Source: Lachnospiraceae bacterium (GTDB taxonomy: Bacteria; Bacillota; Clostridia; Lachnospirales; Lachnospiraceae). Taken from it: a stretch of 46,815 bases of DNA. The stretch is taken from positions 1 to 46,815 of the forward strand of contig JAGADU010000120.1 in NCBI GenBank assembly GCA_017613435.1, in the 5' to 3' direction. Both the position numbers and the translations under genes were made by a program. The notes beneath the pieces were generated by a model. It had not been told where the DNA came from. It ran no database searches and saw only the letters and a program-made list of their open reading frames with translations. Below, in pieces: positions 16,318-25,062 of this stretch; position 1 is the first letter of the stretch; each line of letters opens with the position of its first letter.

Positions 16318-17712
16318 TTAGTCAATAGCAATACCTAACTGCTCGTTAACCTGAGTCTTGAACTCTTCGATAGCTTCTTCCTTAGACTTGTTGCCAGCTG
16401 TGTACTGTCTTACCTGATCTCTGAAGATGTTGTTGATCTTCTCATCATACTGTGTAAGGTTCTTACCGTTAGCAGAAGCGTTAGCGGGAATGAAGTAATC
16501 AAACATGTTCTGGCCTGCTAAAAGGTCAGGAGCTGATTTGGACTTAGCCATAACTGTTCCGGAAGCAACACAGTCACCTACGCCGCTGCCATCGAATGTA
16601 CCGTTAGCCCATGCATACTGTAAACCAGCTTCGGAATCATCAAGTGTGATGTACTCGATAAGTTTAGCAATAGCTTCGCCCTTGCCGTTATCGATAGCTG
16701 CCTGGCTAGCCATTACCCATGTGCCGCCCCAGAAGAATCCGATAGGAGACTCTGTAACTGCCCAGTCTGTAGCTGTAACAGCATCTTCGCTTTCAGCCTG
16801 AGGCTTAATAACGTAGTTGATCAACCAAGCGGGACCGAAGAAACCAAGAACGTCCTTTTCACTTGTACCCTTCATATCAGCGTACCAAGCATCTGTCCAG
16901 TCCTGAGTATCATTGTGGTAACCGTTGTCTTTAAGTTTCTTGGAAACATCAAAGAATGCTTCTCTCTTAGGATCGATGTAAAGCTTGTCATCTACGATCC
17001 AACCCTTGTCAGAGCTGTTCTCGATAGCGTGCCACATATCACCGTCACCTGAGCAGATTCCGTATCCTTTAGCCTTAAGTTCTTCAGCAGCGTCCCAGTA
17101 CTTATCCCAAGAACCTGAACCGCCACCGATTTTTTCCTTTACGAAAGCGGGATCATCATCGCCCCAAGTTGCCTTAGCAACGGAACGTCTGTAGATGAAT
17201 GCACCACCTGTAGCCTGGTAACCTAAACCAACTAACTTGCCATCAGAAGGTCTTGTACCGATTTCAATTGTGTAAGGTGCGATTTCAGCTGCAGCTGTCT
17301 TGCCAGCTACGTCGATGCCGAGATCTTCGTAAGCACCTGCAAACTTAGCCATGTCGCCCTGAGCATACTTAAGAACGAAAGCAGCTTCTGCAGCGAACAT
17401 ATCAACCTGGTTGTTCATAAGAGCCTGGTCAAGAGCATCCTGGTATCCATCACCTGTACCCTTGATTGTAACGTTAACCTTCCAATCAAAGTCAGGGTTA
17501 GCTGCCTGATACTTCTCTACCATCTTGGGAACTTCATCTGTGAATGCCCAAAGTTCGATAGTTTTGTCCTTAGGCTCTGATACAGCGGGCTTATTGTCAC
17601 CATCGCCATTGTTTCCACCGTCGCCGGTATTAACAGCAGGTGTCTTTTCACAGCCAACTAAAGTAGCAGCAACCATGCATGTACTTAAAGCACAAGCCAT
17701 AAATTTTTTCAT
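16318..17712 (-). CDS. CUT1 extracellular sugar-binding lipoprotein
   Basis: This is a family-1 solute-binding protein, the substrate receptor of the importer whose permeases follow. The 464-aa precursor has a lipoprotein signal with lipobox LVGC (C21), a Gly/Asn/Asp-rich linker (about 31-42), and an alpha/beta binding-protein fold. The mature protein should be tethered to the outer face of the membrane. AGGAGG lies 9 bases before the ATG. Its codons (many GGT, GTT, GCT, ACA) look more biased than those of neighbouring enzymes, as expected for high expression. The ligand is probably an oligosaccharide such as a xylo-oligosaccharide, from context only. Confidence 0.93.
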   Translation of the reverse strand: MKKFMACALSTCMVAATLVGCEKTPAVNTGDGGNNGDGDNKPAVSEPKDKTIELWAFTDEVPKMVEKYQAANPDFDWKVNVTIKGTGDGYQDALDQALMNNQVDMFAAEAAFVLKYAQGDMAKFAGAYEDLGIDVAGKTAAAEIAPYTIEIGTRPSDGKLVGLGYQATGGAFIYRRSVAKATWGDDDPAFVKEKIGGGSGSWDKYWDAAEELKAKGYGICSGDGDMWHAIENSSDKGWIVDDKLYIDPKREAFFDVSKKLKDNGYHNDTQDWTDAWYADMKGTSEKDVLGFFGPAWLINYVIKPQAESEDAVTATDWAVTESPIGFFWGGTWVMASQAAIDNGKGEAIAKLIEYITLDDSEAGLQYAWANGTFDGSGVGDCVASGTVMAKSKSAPDLLAGQNMFDYFIPANASANGKNLTQYDEKINNIFRDQVRQYTAGNKSKEEAIEEFKTQVNEQLGIAID

Positions 17713-17765
17713 TACTTTTTCCTCCTTAAATAGGTTTTTGACATCCTATCGTCCGTCTTGTTCAA

Positions 17766-17785
17766 TTTGTATACAAAGTGTACAA
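17766..17785. promoter_or_regulatory. palindromic operator candidate overlapping the binding-protein promoter
   Basis: A perfect 12-base palindrome TTTGTATACAAA (17766-17777) is followed by GTGTACAA, giving an overlapping longer near-palindrome. On the minus strand the region overlaps the possible -10 box TACACT (17782-17777) of a promoter with TCGACA at 17806-17801. The shape suits a GntR- or LacI/AraR-type repressor. The regulator is unknown. Confidence 0.4.
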
Positions 17786-18035
17786 TCCGAACAATAAAAA
17801 TGTCGACTTTTGTAATAACAACCCAATTATAATCGTTATGAGGGCTTATTACTTTACAAATATTGCTTCGTTTTTTACATTTCTTGCTTTATGCGTTTCA
17901 TTTTGCATATTTTTTTCGTCAGATTAGATTAAATTCGCACAAAAGCATGTTTTGAGGTTTAAATTATGTTATACTCTTTGTTGGTTTTTTTATATATTCC
18001 ATAATTATTCCATAATATTTACAGGAGACGGACTC

Positions 18036-18713
18036 ATGAGAAATATTTTTTCTCCCGACAGTTTTTTAATAAAGACTCTGACACTTTTTTGCGATTTGAT
18101 GTATTTGAACGCTCTCTTTATTATATGCAGCATTCCGATTTTCACCATTGGCGCTTCCACAACCGCTCTTTATGCGGTTATTTTCAAAAGAATGCGCGGC
18201 GAGGTTCCCATCGGAAAAACTTATTTCCGGGAATTTAAATCCAATTTCAAACAGTCAACTCTTTTTTGGATACCCTATCTGCTGCTCGTACTTTTCCTCG
18301 TAAGCGATGTGTTCATTTCGCACTCGGTACTCCCCGAATCGTTCAGATTTCTGCAGTACCCCTGCTCAATAGCGCTTTTTATCCTTATATATATTACGGT
18401 TCTCGTATTTCCCCAAATGGCTCTGTTTGATTCTCCCACCAAACAGATCATAAAAAACTCGGCACTCCTCGGAATCGTCAACTTCCCGACAATAATAATG
18501 GTGTTTGTTATTCACATCTTCATATTGTTGATAGCCGATTTGTCCGCGAAATGCCGCGTTTTGGTAATTTCTTTACTGTTATTCTTCGGTTTTGCCGCAC
18601 TGGCATATTTCTTTTGTATCTTTTACAGAAGAATCTTTCTTAAAGTTCTCGGAAAAGACGAAGAAGAAACACCTTCGGAAGATGAGGGAGACGAAGAAGA
18701 GCCCGTTATCTGA
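18036..18713 (+). CDS. YesL-family (DUF624) membrane protein
   Basis: This 225-aa protein has four or five membrane helices and the typical start LTLFCDLMYLNALFIICSIPIFTIGAS, quoted here as LFCDLMYLNALFIICSIP and FTIGAS. A basic loop (KRMRGE) and an acidic tail (DEEETPSEDEGDEEEP) are also present. YesL proteins accompany CUT1 sugar importers and YesM/YesN regulators; their function is not established. AGGAGA lies 8 bases before the ATG at 18036. An upstream in-frame start would add residues with no match. It is divergent from the binding-protein gene and convergent with the 286-aa gene 2 bases away. Confidence 0.85.
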   Translation: MRNIFSPDSFLIKTLTLFCDLMYLNALFIICSIPIFTIGASTTALYAVIFKRMRGEVPIGKTYFREFKSNFKQSTLFWIPYLLLVLFLVSDVFISHSVLPESFRFLQYPCSIALFILIYITVLVFPQMALFDSPTKQIIKNSALLGIVNFPTIIMVFVIHIFILLIADLSAKCRVLVISLLLFFGFAALAYFFCIFYRRIFLKVLGKDEEETPSEDEGDEEEPVI

Positions 18714-18715
18714 TT

Positions 18716-19576
18716 TTATTCCTCAACACTCACGTTTTTCGCATCTTCAAGCAGCCACTTCATAAAGCGTGCCGTTTCTTCGCGATGTTTCGATGTGTCA
18801 AAAGATACGGCCAGGGGAAGCGCATCGTCCTCGTAAGCATTAACAATCACGGGAGCATCAATATAGAATGCCACCGGTATTTTATCTCCGTTTGAATCTT
18901 TAACGTAATAAATCTTCTCTTCGTAGCGCTTCAGGAAATCCTCATCGTATATTTCCCTTAAATCCAAAGTCGAATCGGTAGCCGAAAAAGCATTTATAAC
19001 CCATGTATTGGTTATTGCCACGTCAACTCTGCCGGCTATAACCATGGCATTGAATTTCTGTGAGGAAACGGCCTCGTCCTGCGAAAAGTCCACAACGCCG
19101 GCATCGGTGTTCGGATATCTGAAATTATATTCGATTCTTATGTCTTTGGCGTCGATTTCATTTCCCGTATATTCAACATAATCGTTTTCGACCGCGTAAA
19201 AAATTTCGGGTATCTCGAAAGCCGCATTCATGATGCTTAATTCAAGCGCCCTGTCCTTGCTTTCGCTTAAATACGAAGTAATCATTACAACCGCGATTAC
19301 GATTACGATTGCGGGAATAATGATAAACCATTTGTAATAATCTAAGAAAAATCCGATCTTCTTCTTCGTTTTGGTAAGAGCCGTATCCGGTACTTCTTCG
19401 ACTTCCTCTTCCTCTTCAGTCTTTTCGGAATACATCTCTTCCTTAATCTTCAAAAGCATTTCGGCCTCGGACAGTTCTTCGTTGTCGCTTTTCGGCTGTC
19501 CGGCTTTTTGAACGGCTTCTTTTTCAAGCAATTCTTTTTCTTCGTTGTTTGATTGTTTCTTAACTTTTTTGGCCAT
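18716..19576 (-). CDS. membrane-anchored protein with acidic cytoplasmic tail, unknown
   Basis: This is a 286-aa protein. Residues 1-75 are highly charged (Lys-rich start, Glu-rich about 50-62), then comes a membrane helix at about 82-103. The C-terminal domain of about 180 residues should lie outside the cell. That domain has stretches reminiscent of a solute-binding protein lobe (V-I-A-G-R-V-D-V-A-I-T-N-T, near 180-193), but I cannot assign a family. It starts 49 bases after GH3, so the two probably share a transcript. The site before the ATG is weak (AAGG at long distance). Confidence 0.7.
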   Translation of the reverse strand: MAKKVKKQSNNEEKELLEKEAVQKAGQPKSDNEELSEAEMLLKIKEEMYSEKTEEEEEVEEVPDTALTKTKKKIGFFLDYYKWFIIIPAIVIVIAVVMITSYLSESKDRALELSIMNAAFEIPEIFYAVENDYVEYTGNEIDAKDIRIEYNFRYPNTDAGVVDFSQDEAVSSQKFNAMVIAGRVDVAITNTWVINAFSATDSTLDLREIYDEDFLKRYEEKIYYVKDSNGDKIPVAFYIDAPVIVNAYEDDALPLAVSFDTSKHREETARFMKWLLEDAKNVSVEE

Positions 19577-19625
19577 TTAAAGAGTATAACCTTTTCCTTT
19601 CTTTTGGCCCGAAAAACTCAGGTCT

Positions 19626-21737
19626 CTATATTTGCGTTTTAAATATTTTTGTTTTTGTAAGCTCCTCGCTTCTTTTATCCGGTCCCGAAAAACCGATGAA
19701 AATATCCGCGTTGTTTCCGGTTACGCTTCTTATTCCTTCATCGTTTACGGTGGTAAAAGCGTATGCGGGGATTGTTATTTCGATGATTTTTTCTTCATCG
19801 GCAAGAAGACGGATCCTCTTAAATGCGGAAAGTTTCGCATTCGGCACTTCATCGGGTGTTCCGTTAACGTGAACATAGGCCTGCAACACTTCCTCCGCGG
19901 GGATTGCGCTTTCGTTTTTAACCGTTACGTTAAAGCTTATTCCGTCCTTGGAAGCCCGGGAAAAGTTTGAGCTTCCGGAAGCTTTGACATCGGTTATTGC
20001 CATATCGGCATATGACAAACCGTATCCGAAAGGATAAAGCGGTTCTTTTTCGAGGAATCTGTATGTTCTGCCCTTCATCGAATAATCTTCGAAATCGGGC
20101 ATTCCTTCAAGATCGCGGTAGAATGTAACGGGAAGTTTGCCCGAGGGCGAAAATTCGCCAAAAAGCATCTTTGCGACTTCAATGCCGCCCCTTGCACCGG
20201 GATACCAGGCCTGAACGACGGCATCGGCGTATTTGTCGGCCAGCGACAGATTAAGCGCGCTTCCCGCAGTTACGCATACGATAAAAGGAACTTTGGTTTC
20301 GATGATTGTTTCGAGAAGTCTGATCTGGGGCTCGGGCAATTCCAAATCTTTTTTGTCTCCGGAACGGTATTCATTGCCCGTATCGCCTTCTTCTCCTTCA
20401 AGCGTTTCGTCGAGTCCGAGGCACAAAACGACAACATCCGAATTTCGGGCAACGGCCACGGCTTCGGAAAGCCTGTCGTATTCTCTGGCCAAAAACTGGG
20501 TTTTGGGCTCCGATAAGTGGCATCCTTCGGAGAAAAATACCCTGACGTCTTCTCCTACGTAATCCTCAATTCCCTCGAGTACGGTAATATATCTTGAAGA
20601 TGTTCCGTGATAATTGCCGATAAGCGAGGAACGGCTGTCGGCATTCGGACCGATAACGCCGATTTTTTTGATTTTGTTTTTATCAAGGGGAAGAATTCCG
20701 TTGTTTTTAAGAAGCACAAGGCTCTCCCTCGTTGCTTTTGCCGCAACTTCCAGATGTTCTTTGCATTCGATCTTTTCAAAAGGAATATCGTCATACTCGT
20801 TTTTGTCAAACATTCCGAGAAGAAATCTCGTTGTGAAAAGACGGATTGCGGCTCTTTTAATAAGACTCTCGTCTATAAGGCCCTCGTCAAGGGCATCCAG
20901 TATTTTCTGATACGTGCAGCCGCAGTTTAAATCGCACCCTTTTTCAAGGGCAAGTTTGATGCTTTGTTCGGGGGAAGCGGTTATTTTATGTTCTTCGTGG
21001 AAATCCCTTACCGCCCAGCAGTCGGAAACGAAGTGACCTTCGAATCCCCATTTGCCGCGAAGTACTTCTTCCATAAGATACGAATGAGCGCAGCACGGTT
21101 CGCCGTTTGTGCGGTTGTACGCACCCATGACCGATTCAACCTTTGCTTCTCTAACGCAGGCTTCGAACTGAGGAAGGTATGTTTCCCACATGTCCTTAAG
21201 AGTGGCTTTTGCGTCAAAGCGGTGTCTTAAGGCTTCGGGGCCCGAATGAACGGCAAAATGCTTGGCGCATGCCGCTGTTTTAAGATATTCGCCGTCGCCC
21301 TGCAAACCCTCGATAAAATTGATTGCGAGTTTTGTAATAAGATACGGATCTTCTCCGTAGGTCTCATGCCCTCTGCCCCATCTGGGATCCCTGAAAAGAT
21401 TAACGTTGGGAGACCAGATTGTAAGGCCCTTGTATATGTCTCTGTCACCGAGTGCGGACTGGAAATTGTATTTTGCCCTGGCTTCGGTGGAAATCACTTC
21501 TCCGACTTCCTTTAAAAGTTCTTCGTCAAAAGCGGCACCCATTCCTATTGCCTGGGGAAACATTGTCGCAACACCGGCTCTTGCAACACCGTGAAGTCCC
21601 TCGCTCCACCAGTTGTATTCGGGAATACCGAGTCTTTCAACGGCGGGCGCATCGAATCTTAACTGTGACGCCATCTCCTCAACCGTCATCTTACCGACAA
21701 GCTCTTCGGCTCTTTTTGCGGCTTCTTCTCTGTTCAT
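19626..21737 (-). CDS. glycoside hydrolase family 3 beta-glycosidase, cytoplasmic
   Basis: This is a retaining exo-beta-glycosidase of 703 aa, likely a beta-xylosidase or beta-glucosidase. The first domain includes WWSEGLHGVA at 43-52, the KH pair at 159-160, and the nucleophile D239 in VSDCWA. A second domain follows (LVLLKNNGILPL, G-P-N-A-D). The third, fibronectin-III-like domain starts after YPFGYGLSY. The WSEGLHG form is most common in the xylosidase/arabinosidase branch. There is no signal peptide, so it should hydrolyse imported oligosaccharides. GAGGAG lies 7 bases before the ATG. The gene is divergent from an AraC regulator, which probably controls it. Confidence 0.93.
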   Translation of the reverse strand: MNREEAAKRAEELVGKMTVEEMASQLRFDAPAVERLGIPEYNWWSEGLHGVARAGVATMFPQAIGMGAAFDEELLKEVGEVISTEARAKYNFQSALGDRDIYKGLTIWSPNVNLFRDPRWGRGHETYGEDPYLITKLAINFIEGLQGDGEYLKTAACAKHFAVHSGPEALRHRFDAKATLKDMWETYLPQFEACVREAKVESVMGAYNRTNGEPCCAHSYLMEEVLRGKWGFEGHFVSDCWAVRDFHEEHKITASPEQSIKLALEKGCDLNCGCTYQKILDALDEGLIDESLIKRAAIRLFTTRFLLGMFDKNEYDDIPFEKIECKEHLEVAAKATRESLVLLKNNGILPLDKNKIKKIGVIGPNADSRSSLIGNYHGTSSRYITVLEGIEDYVGEDVRVFFSEGCHLSEPKTQFLAREYDRLSEAVAVARNSDVVVLCLGLDETLEGEEGDTGNEYRSGDKKDLELPEPQIRLLETIIETKVPFIVCVTAGSALNLSLADKYADAVVQAWYPGARGGIEVAKMLFGEFSPSGKLPVTFYRDLEGMPDFEDYSMKGRTYRFLEKEPLYPFGYGLSYADMAITDVKASGSSNFSRASKDGISFNVTVKNESAIPAEEVLQAYVHVNGTPDEVPNAKLSAFKRIRLLADEEKIIEITIPAYAFTTVNDEGIRSVTGNNADIFIGFSGPDKRSEELTKTKIFKTQI

Positions 21738-21797
21738 TCAAATTCTCCTCACATATTTGACTGACGCATCGCATCGTTTTAATTCTAATATATTTTG

Positions 21798-21885
21798 GTG
21801 ATTATCTCAATCAAATCACGGATTTTTCAAATTTGAATTTACAAATATTGCTCTTTTAACAGATATTGCTATGTCGTGATTATCT
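21798..21885. promoter_or_regulatory. repeats and palindrome between GH3 and araC-like genes
   Basis: GTGATTATCT occurs twice as a direct repeat (21798-21807 and 21876-21885; start-to-start 78 bases), with the 12-base palindrome TTCAAATTTGAA (21826-21837) between. The second copy lies in the spacer of the araC-like promoter. Such repeats are typical of AraC-family operators, so the regulator may control itself and GH3. Confidence 0.4.
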
Positions 21886-21893
21886 GATATAAT
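21866..21893 (+). promoter_or_regulatory. sigma-A-type promoter for the AraC-family gene
   Basis: TTGCTA (21866-21871) and TATAAT (21888-21893) are separated by 16 bases, 28 bases before the ATG at 21922. Confidence 0.5.
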
Positions 21894-21921
21894 TAAAGCA
21901 AACATAAAAGAGGTAAAAAAG

Positions 21922-22899
21922 ATGCCTTCCAACAAAAACACAATGACGGATTTTACCCAGCCCTTCGGTAATTTCGTCTCAAGAAAAATAAGCAAAGACG
22001 AGGAATTCATAGATTATCTTCCGGGCTACCGCTACAGAATATGGCATAACGATCAGGCCACAAACTTTCCCGATCACAAACACGACGCGCTCGAAATCGT
22101 CTTTTGTTCACAGGGAACTTATACGGTAACCGTCAACAACGAGGATTTCAAGCTCCATGAGGGAGATATTATTTTCGTACCCCCGATGTCCGTACATTCC
22201 ATTACCGCTCCGGAGTCCGGAGAAAGATTCATCATGCTTTTTGACATATCTTTTTTCGATTATTTTAAATCAAAAAAAGAAGTGCTTGATTTCTTTTCGA
22301 CTCCGCGCCTTACGGGCATAAATACTTCATCGCACATTTATCCCCTTGTATTTTCTTCGTTAAACAAAATGATTTCGCTTTATTTCGCATTAAACGAAAT
22401 AAACGAAATCGAAATCTATTCGGAATTGTTAAAAATCATCTCTCTTATGTCGCGTTCCGTCGAAACCGACAGGATTGAGGAAGAAGAAACCATCCTTACG
22501 CATTCGGAAATCTACAACAAATTCGTGCGCGTTCTTTCATATATAGAAACAAACTATTCCGAAGATCTGAACCTCGAAACCGTCGCTAATACCGCGGGCT
22601 TTTCGAAATACCATTTTTCGAGGCTTTTCAAACAATATACGGATTCGACTTTTTACGATTATCTTTGTCAAAAGAGAATCATCGAAGCAAAGAAGCTTTT
22701 GATTTCAAACGCACCGGTTACCGAAGTTGCTTTCCAGGTAGGTTTCAACAATCTTACGACATTCTGCCGCTGCTTCAAAAAATATACCGGATGTTCGCCG
22801 ACCCAGTACAAGAACAAAATTTCCAAGGAAGAAAGCATTTCGGTAAACGATATTTTCGATGTCTACCATACAACCAACGAAACCGTTTCCGTCCAATAA
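21922..22899 (+). CDS. AraC-family transcriptional regulator with cupin sensor
   Basis: This 325-aa regulator has an N-terminal cupin-like ligand domain (about 45-135; HDALEIVF and G-D-I-I-F-V-P-P). The C-terminal double helix-turn-helix spans about 210-300 (L-E-T-V-A-N-T-A-G-F-S-K-Y-H-F and V-A-F-Q-V-G-F). The domain order is that of sugar-responsive activators such as MsmR. AGAGG lies 9-10 bases before the ATG. It is divergent from GH3 with operator-like repeats between, so GH3 is the likeliest target. The ligand is unknown. Confidence 0.9.
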   Translation: MPSNKNTMTDFTQPFGNFVSRKISKDEEFIDYLPGYRYRIWHNDQATNFPDHKHDALEIVFCSQGTYTVTVNNEDFKLHEGDIIFVPPMSVHSITAPESGERFIMLFDISFFDYFKSKKEVLDFFSTPRLTGINTSSHIYPLVFSSLNKMISLYFALNEINEIEIYSELLKIISLMSRSVETDRIEEEETILTHSEIYNKFVRVLSYIETNYSEDLNLETVANTAGFSKYHFSRLFKQYTDSTFYDYLCQKRIIEAKKLLISNAPVTEVAFQVGFNNLTTFCRCFKKYTGCSPTQYKNKISKEESISVNDIFDVYHTTNETVSVQ

Positions 22900-22961
22900 A
22901 TCCGAAACAGATTCCTTTTTGTAATCAAATGAAGAATTCCAATATCAAAAAGACAAATAAA

Positions 22962-22987
22962 AAAAGCCGTTTCGAAAAACGGCTTTT
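22962..22987. terminator. bidirectional intrinsic terminator
   Basis: AAAAGCCGTTT (22962-22972) pairs perfectly with AAACGGCTTTT (22977-22987) around a CGAA loop. It lies between the convergent AraC-family gene and the chemoreceptor-like gene. Confidence 0.88.
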
Positions 22988-22990
22988 ATT

Positions 22991-25042
22991 TTATGCCTCT
23001 ACGAGACTTTCCACATTCGATCTGTCAACAACCGAAAGTCTGCAATTGATGAAGTTGTCGAGTCTTTCACCCGTAACAATATTGTTGTAAAGCCAGATGA
23101 TGGGATCGTGGCCCTGTCCGAAAGCATCCTGTCCGATTGCCGCCGCGATTACGCCGGCTTTGATCTCGGAGAAAATCTCCTGATTGTGGTCAAAGCACAC
23201 AAGGCTGGTCTTTCCGACTCTTCCCGTATCTCTGATGGCCTTTGCCACCGAGAGAGGAAATCCGTTTGTAAGGAATACGATTCCGACCTCGGGATGTTTT
23301 TGAAGCGCTGCCTTGGCGGTAGCATATACTTCGTCTCCGTCATCGGTAACGAATACCTCGTCGACAATCTTCATTCCTTTGGCGCCCTTAAGCTGCATCT
23401 TGAAGCCTTCGCTTCTTTCGACGTTAACGCCGACAGTCAAATCGCCGGTAAGCATAAGTACGTTACCTACACCTCCCATCTTCTTCTCGGCGGCTTTCGC
23501 TCCGAGAATACCGGGTTCGTGAGGATCGGGTCTTAAGCATGCGATTCTTCTTATTTCCTTATCGCAGTCGCAGTTAAAAGACATTACCTTTATTCCTTTG
23601 TTTACGGCTGCTTTGAACTTCTCATTGGCACCGCCCAGGAATCCCGGGAAAATGATACCGTCGAAATTTCTGTCGATTGCCGACTGTACCGTCGAACGAA
23701 CCAGTTCGTCAAGCGATTCCTTGCCGTGAACAATCAAAGGAACATATTCGATAACGGCATTTTTGCCTTCAAGTTCTTTTTGTGCATAAAGAGCACCTTT
23801 TCTTACACCGTACCAGAAATCGTTGTCAAGCATGCTCATTTCAAGAATCTTGACCGTCTTGCCCGATGTCTTTTCAACGGGAACGACAGCGGTATTAAAC
23901 TGCTTTAAGAGATTCTGAATACCCGAAAGCATGCCTTCGAGATTGTTCGTATTGACTCCGATTTTGGTGGATTCGGCCGCTACCTCTTCGGAAACCGCAG
24001 CTATCTCGTGAGTATTCTCACTGATGATCTGAGCCGTTTCGAAAAGATTCTCGGCCTTGGTCTTTGATTCGTCGGAGTTATCCGCCATTACATCAAAGAG
24101 ACCCGAAATATCGTTAATATTGTTTTGAATAACCAATGAGCTTTCATTAATCTCCCTGAAGGAAGTATTAACGTTTAAGAAAGCATCCCTGCTGCGGTTA
24201 AAGGTCTTTTCGCAATTGGAAATACTGTCGTTAACCATGCGGCTGCTGCCCATGATTTCCTCAAGTATCTGGCTGATGGTCTGCATGCCGTCCCTGGTCT
24301 TGCCCGACATCACATTCATTTCATCCGCAACTACCGTAAATCCTTTTCCGGCCTGACCTGCTCTCGCGGCTTCAATCGAAGCGTTGAACGCAAGAAGTCT
24401 TAACTGGTCGCTTATCTCGACAATGAAATCTCCGACTTTACCGATTCTTTGGATTTCGTTGTTAAACTTTGAAAGGATTTCGTTAATCCTGTTCAAATCG
24501 GTCGCCATCGCGTCCATGTCTTTTTCGAGATCTTCGACATTGATCATACCCTTTTCGCTGGTATCCACGGTTCTGTCGAGGCTTTCCTTGATGGATTTCA
24601 TCGAAGCGTCGATTTCCTGCATCTGGGTATTGTTGGATTCGATAAGTTTTAGATTGTCTTTTACGAGTTCGAGCTGTTCCGCGGTTTTAATCGCTACATT
24701 TGTTGCCCCATCCGCAATCTGTTCATTGCCTTTGACATTTGCTTCGACGCTCTCCGACAATACATCTATCGCATCCGAAAGCGTGACAACGTTAACCTTG
24801 GTGGCTTCGACAAAAGTCATAAGGTTGTTTTTAATGGAGTTGAACGCGCCGGCCATAATGGCATTGTCGTTGTCGATGTTTTCAAGACTTACGTCGTCGA
24901 CATTCAACTTACCCTTTGTTATAAGCTCTGCCTGTTTTACTATTCTCTCCCGTGAATTCCTCTTCTTCAATAGGACGATCAGAAGCACTGCTATCGCAAT
25001 CGCTTCAAGGATCGCAAGAACCAAAAAAGGTATAAAGCTCAT
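22991..25042 (-). CDS. chemoreceptor-like (MCP) protein fused to a C-terminal periplasmic-binding-protein sugar domain
   Basis: The 683-aa product has one membrane helix (about 5-26) followed by KKR, which places the rest in the cytoplasm. A HAMP-like stretch (about 30-78) and a long coiled-coil MCP signalling region (about 80-390) follow. The hairpin tip at about 206-240 matches the CheA/CheW-contacting core (LLAFNASIEAARAG, G-K-G-F-T-V-V-A-D-E). Residues about 396-683 form a complete ribose/xylose-type binding-protein fold (K-I-L-E-M-S-M-L-D-N-D-F-W start; later G-N-V-L-M-L-T-G-D). No lipobox or second membrane helix exists. The binding domain is thus predicted to be intracellular, which reverses the usual chemoreceptor layout. 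GGGGG lies 7-8 bases before the ATG. GH43 lies 20 bases upstream in one operon. Confidence 0.88.
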   Translation of the reverse strand: MSFIPFLVLAILEAIAIAVLLIVLLKKRNSRERIVKQAELITKGKLNVDDVSLENIDNDNAIMAGAFNSIKNNLMTFVEATKVNVVTLSDAIDVLSESVEANVKGNEQIADGATNVAIKTAEQLELVKDNLKLIESNNTQMQEIDASMKSIKESLDRTVDTSEKGMINVEDLEKDMDAMATDLNRINEILSKFNNEIQRIGKVGDFIVEISDQLRLLAFNASIEAARAGQAGKGFTVVADEMNVMSGKTRDGMQTISQILEEIMGSSRMVNDSISNCEKTFNRSRDAFLNVNTSFREINESSLVIQNNINDISGLFDVMADNSDESKTKAENLFETAQIISENTHEIAAVSEEVAAESTKIGVNTNNLEGMLSGIQNLLKQFNTAVVPVEKTSGKTVKILEMSMLDNDFWYGVRKGALYAQKELEGKNAVIEYVPLIVHGKESLDELVRSTVQSAIDRNFDGIIFPGFLGGANEKFKAAVNKGIKVMSFNCDCDKEIRRIACLRPDPHEPGILGAKAAEKKMGGVGNVLMLTGDLTVGVNVERSEGFKMQLKGAKGMKIVDEVFVTDDGDEVYATAKAALQKHPEVGIVFLTNGFPLSVAKAIRDTGRVGKTSLVCFDHNQEIFSEIKAGVIAAAIGQDAFGQGHDPIIWLYNNIVTGERLDNFINCRLSVVDRSNVESLVEA

Positions 25043-25062
25043 ATTGCTACCCCCTGTGCGGA

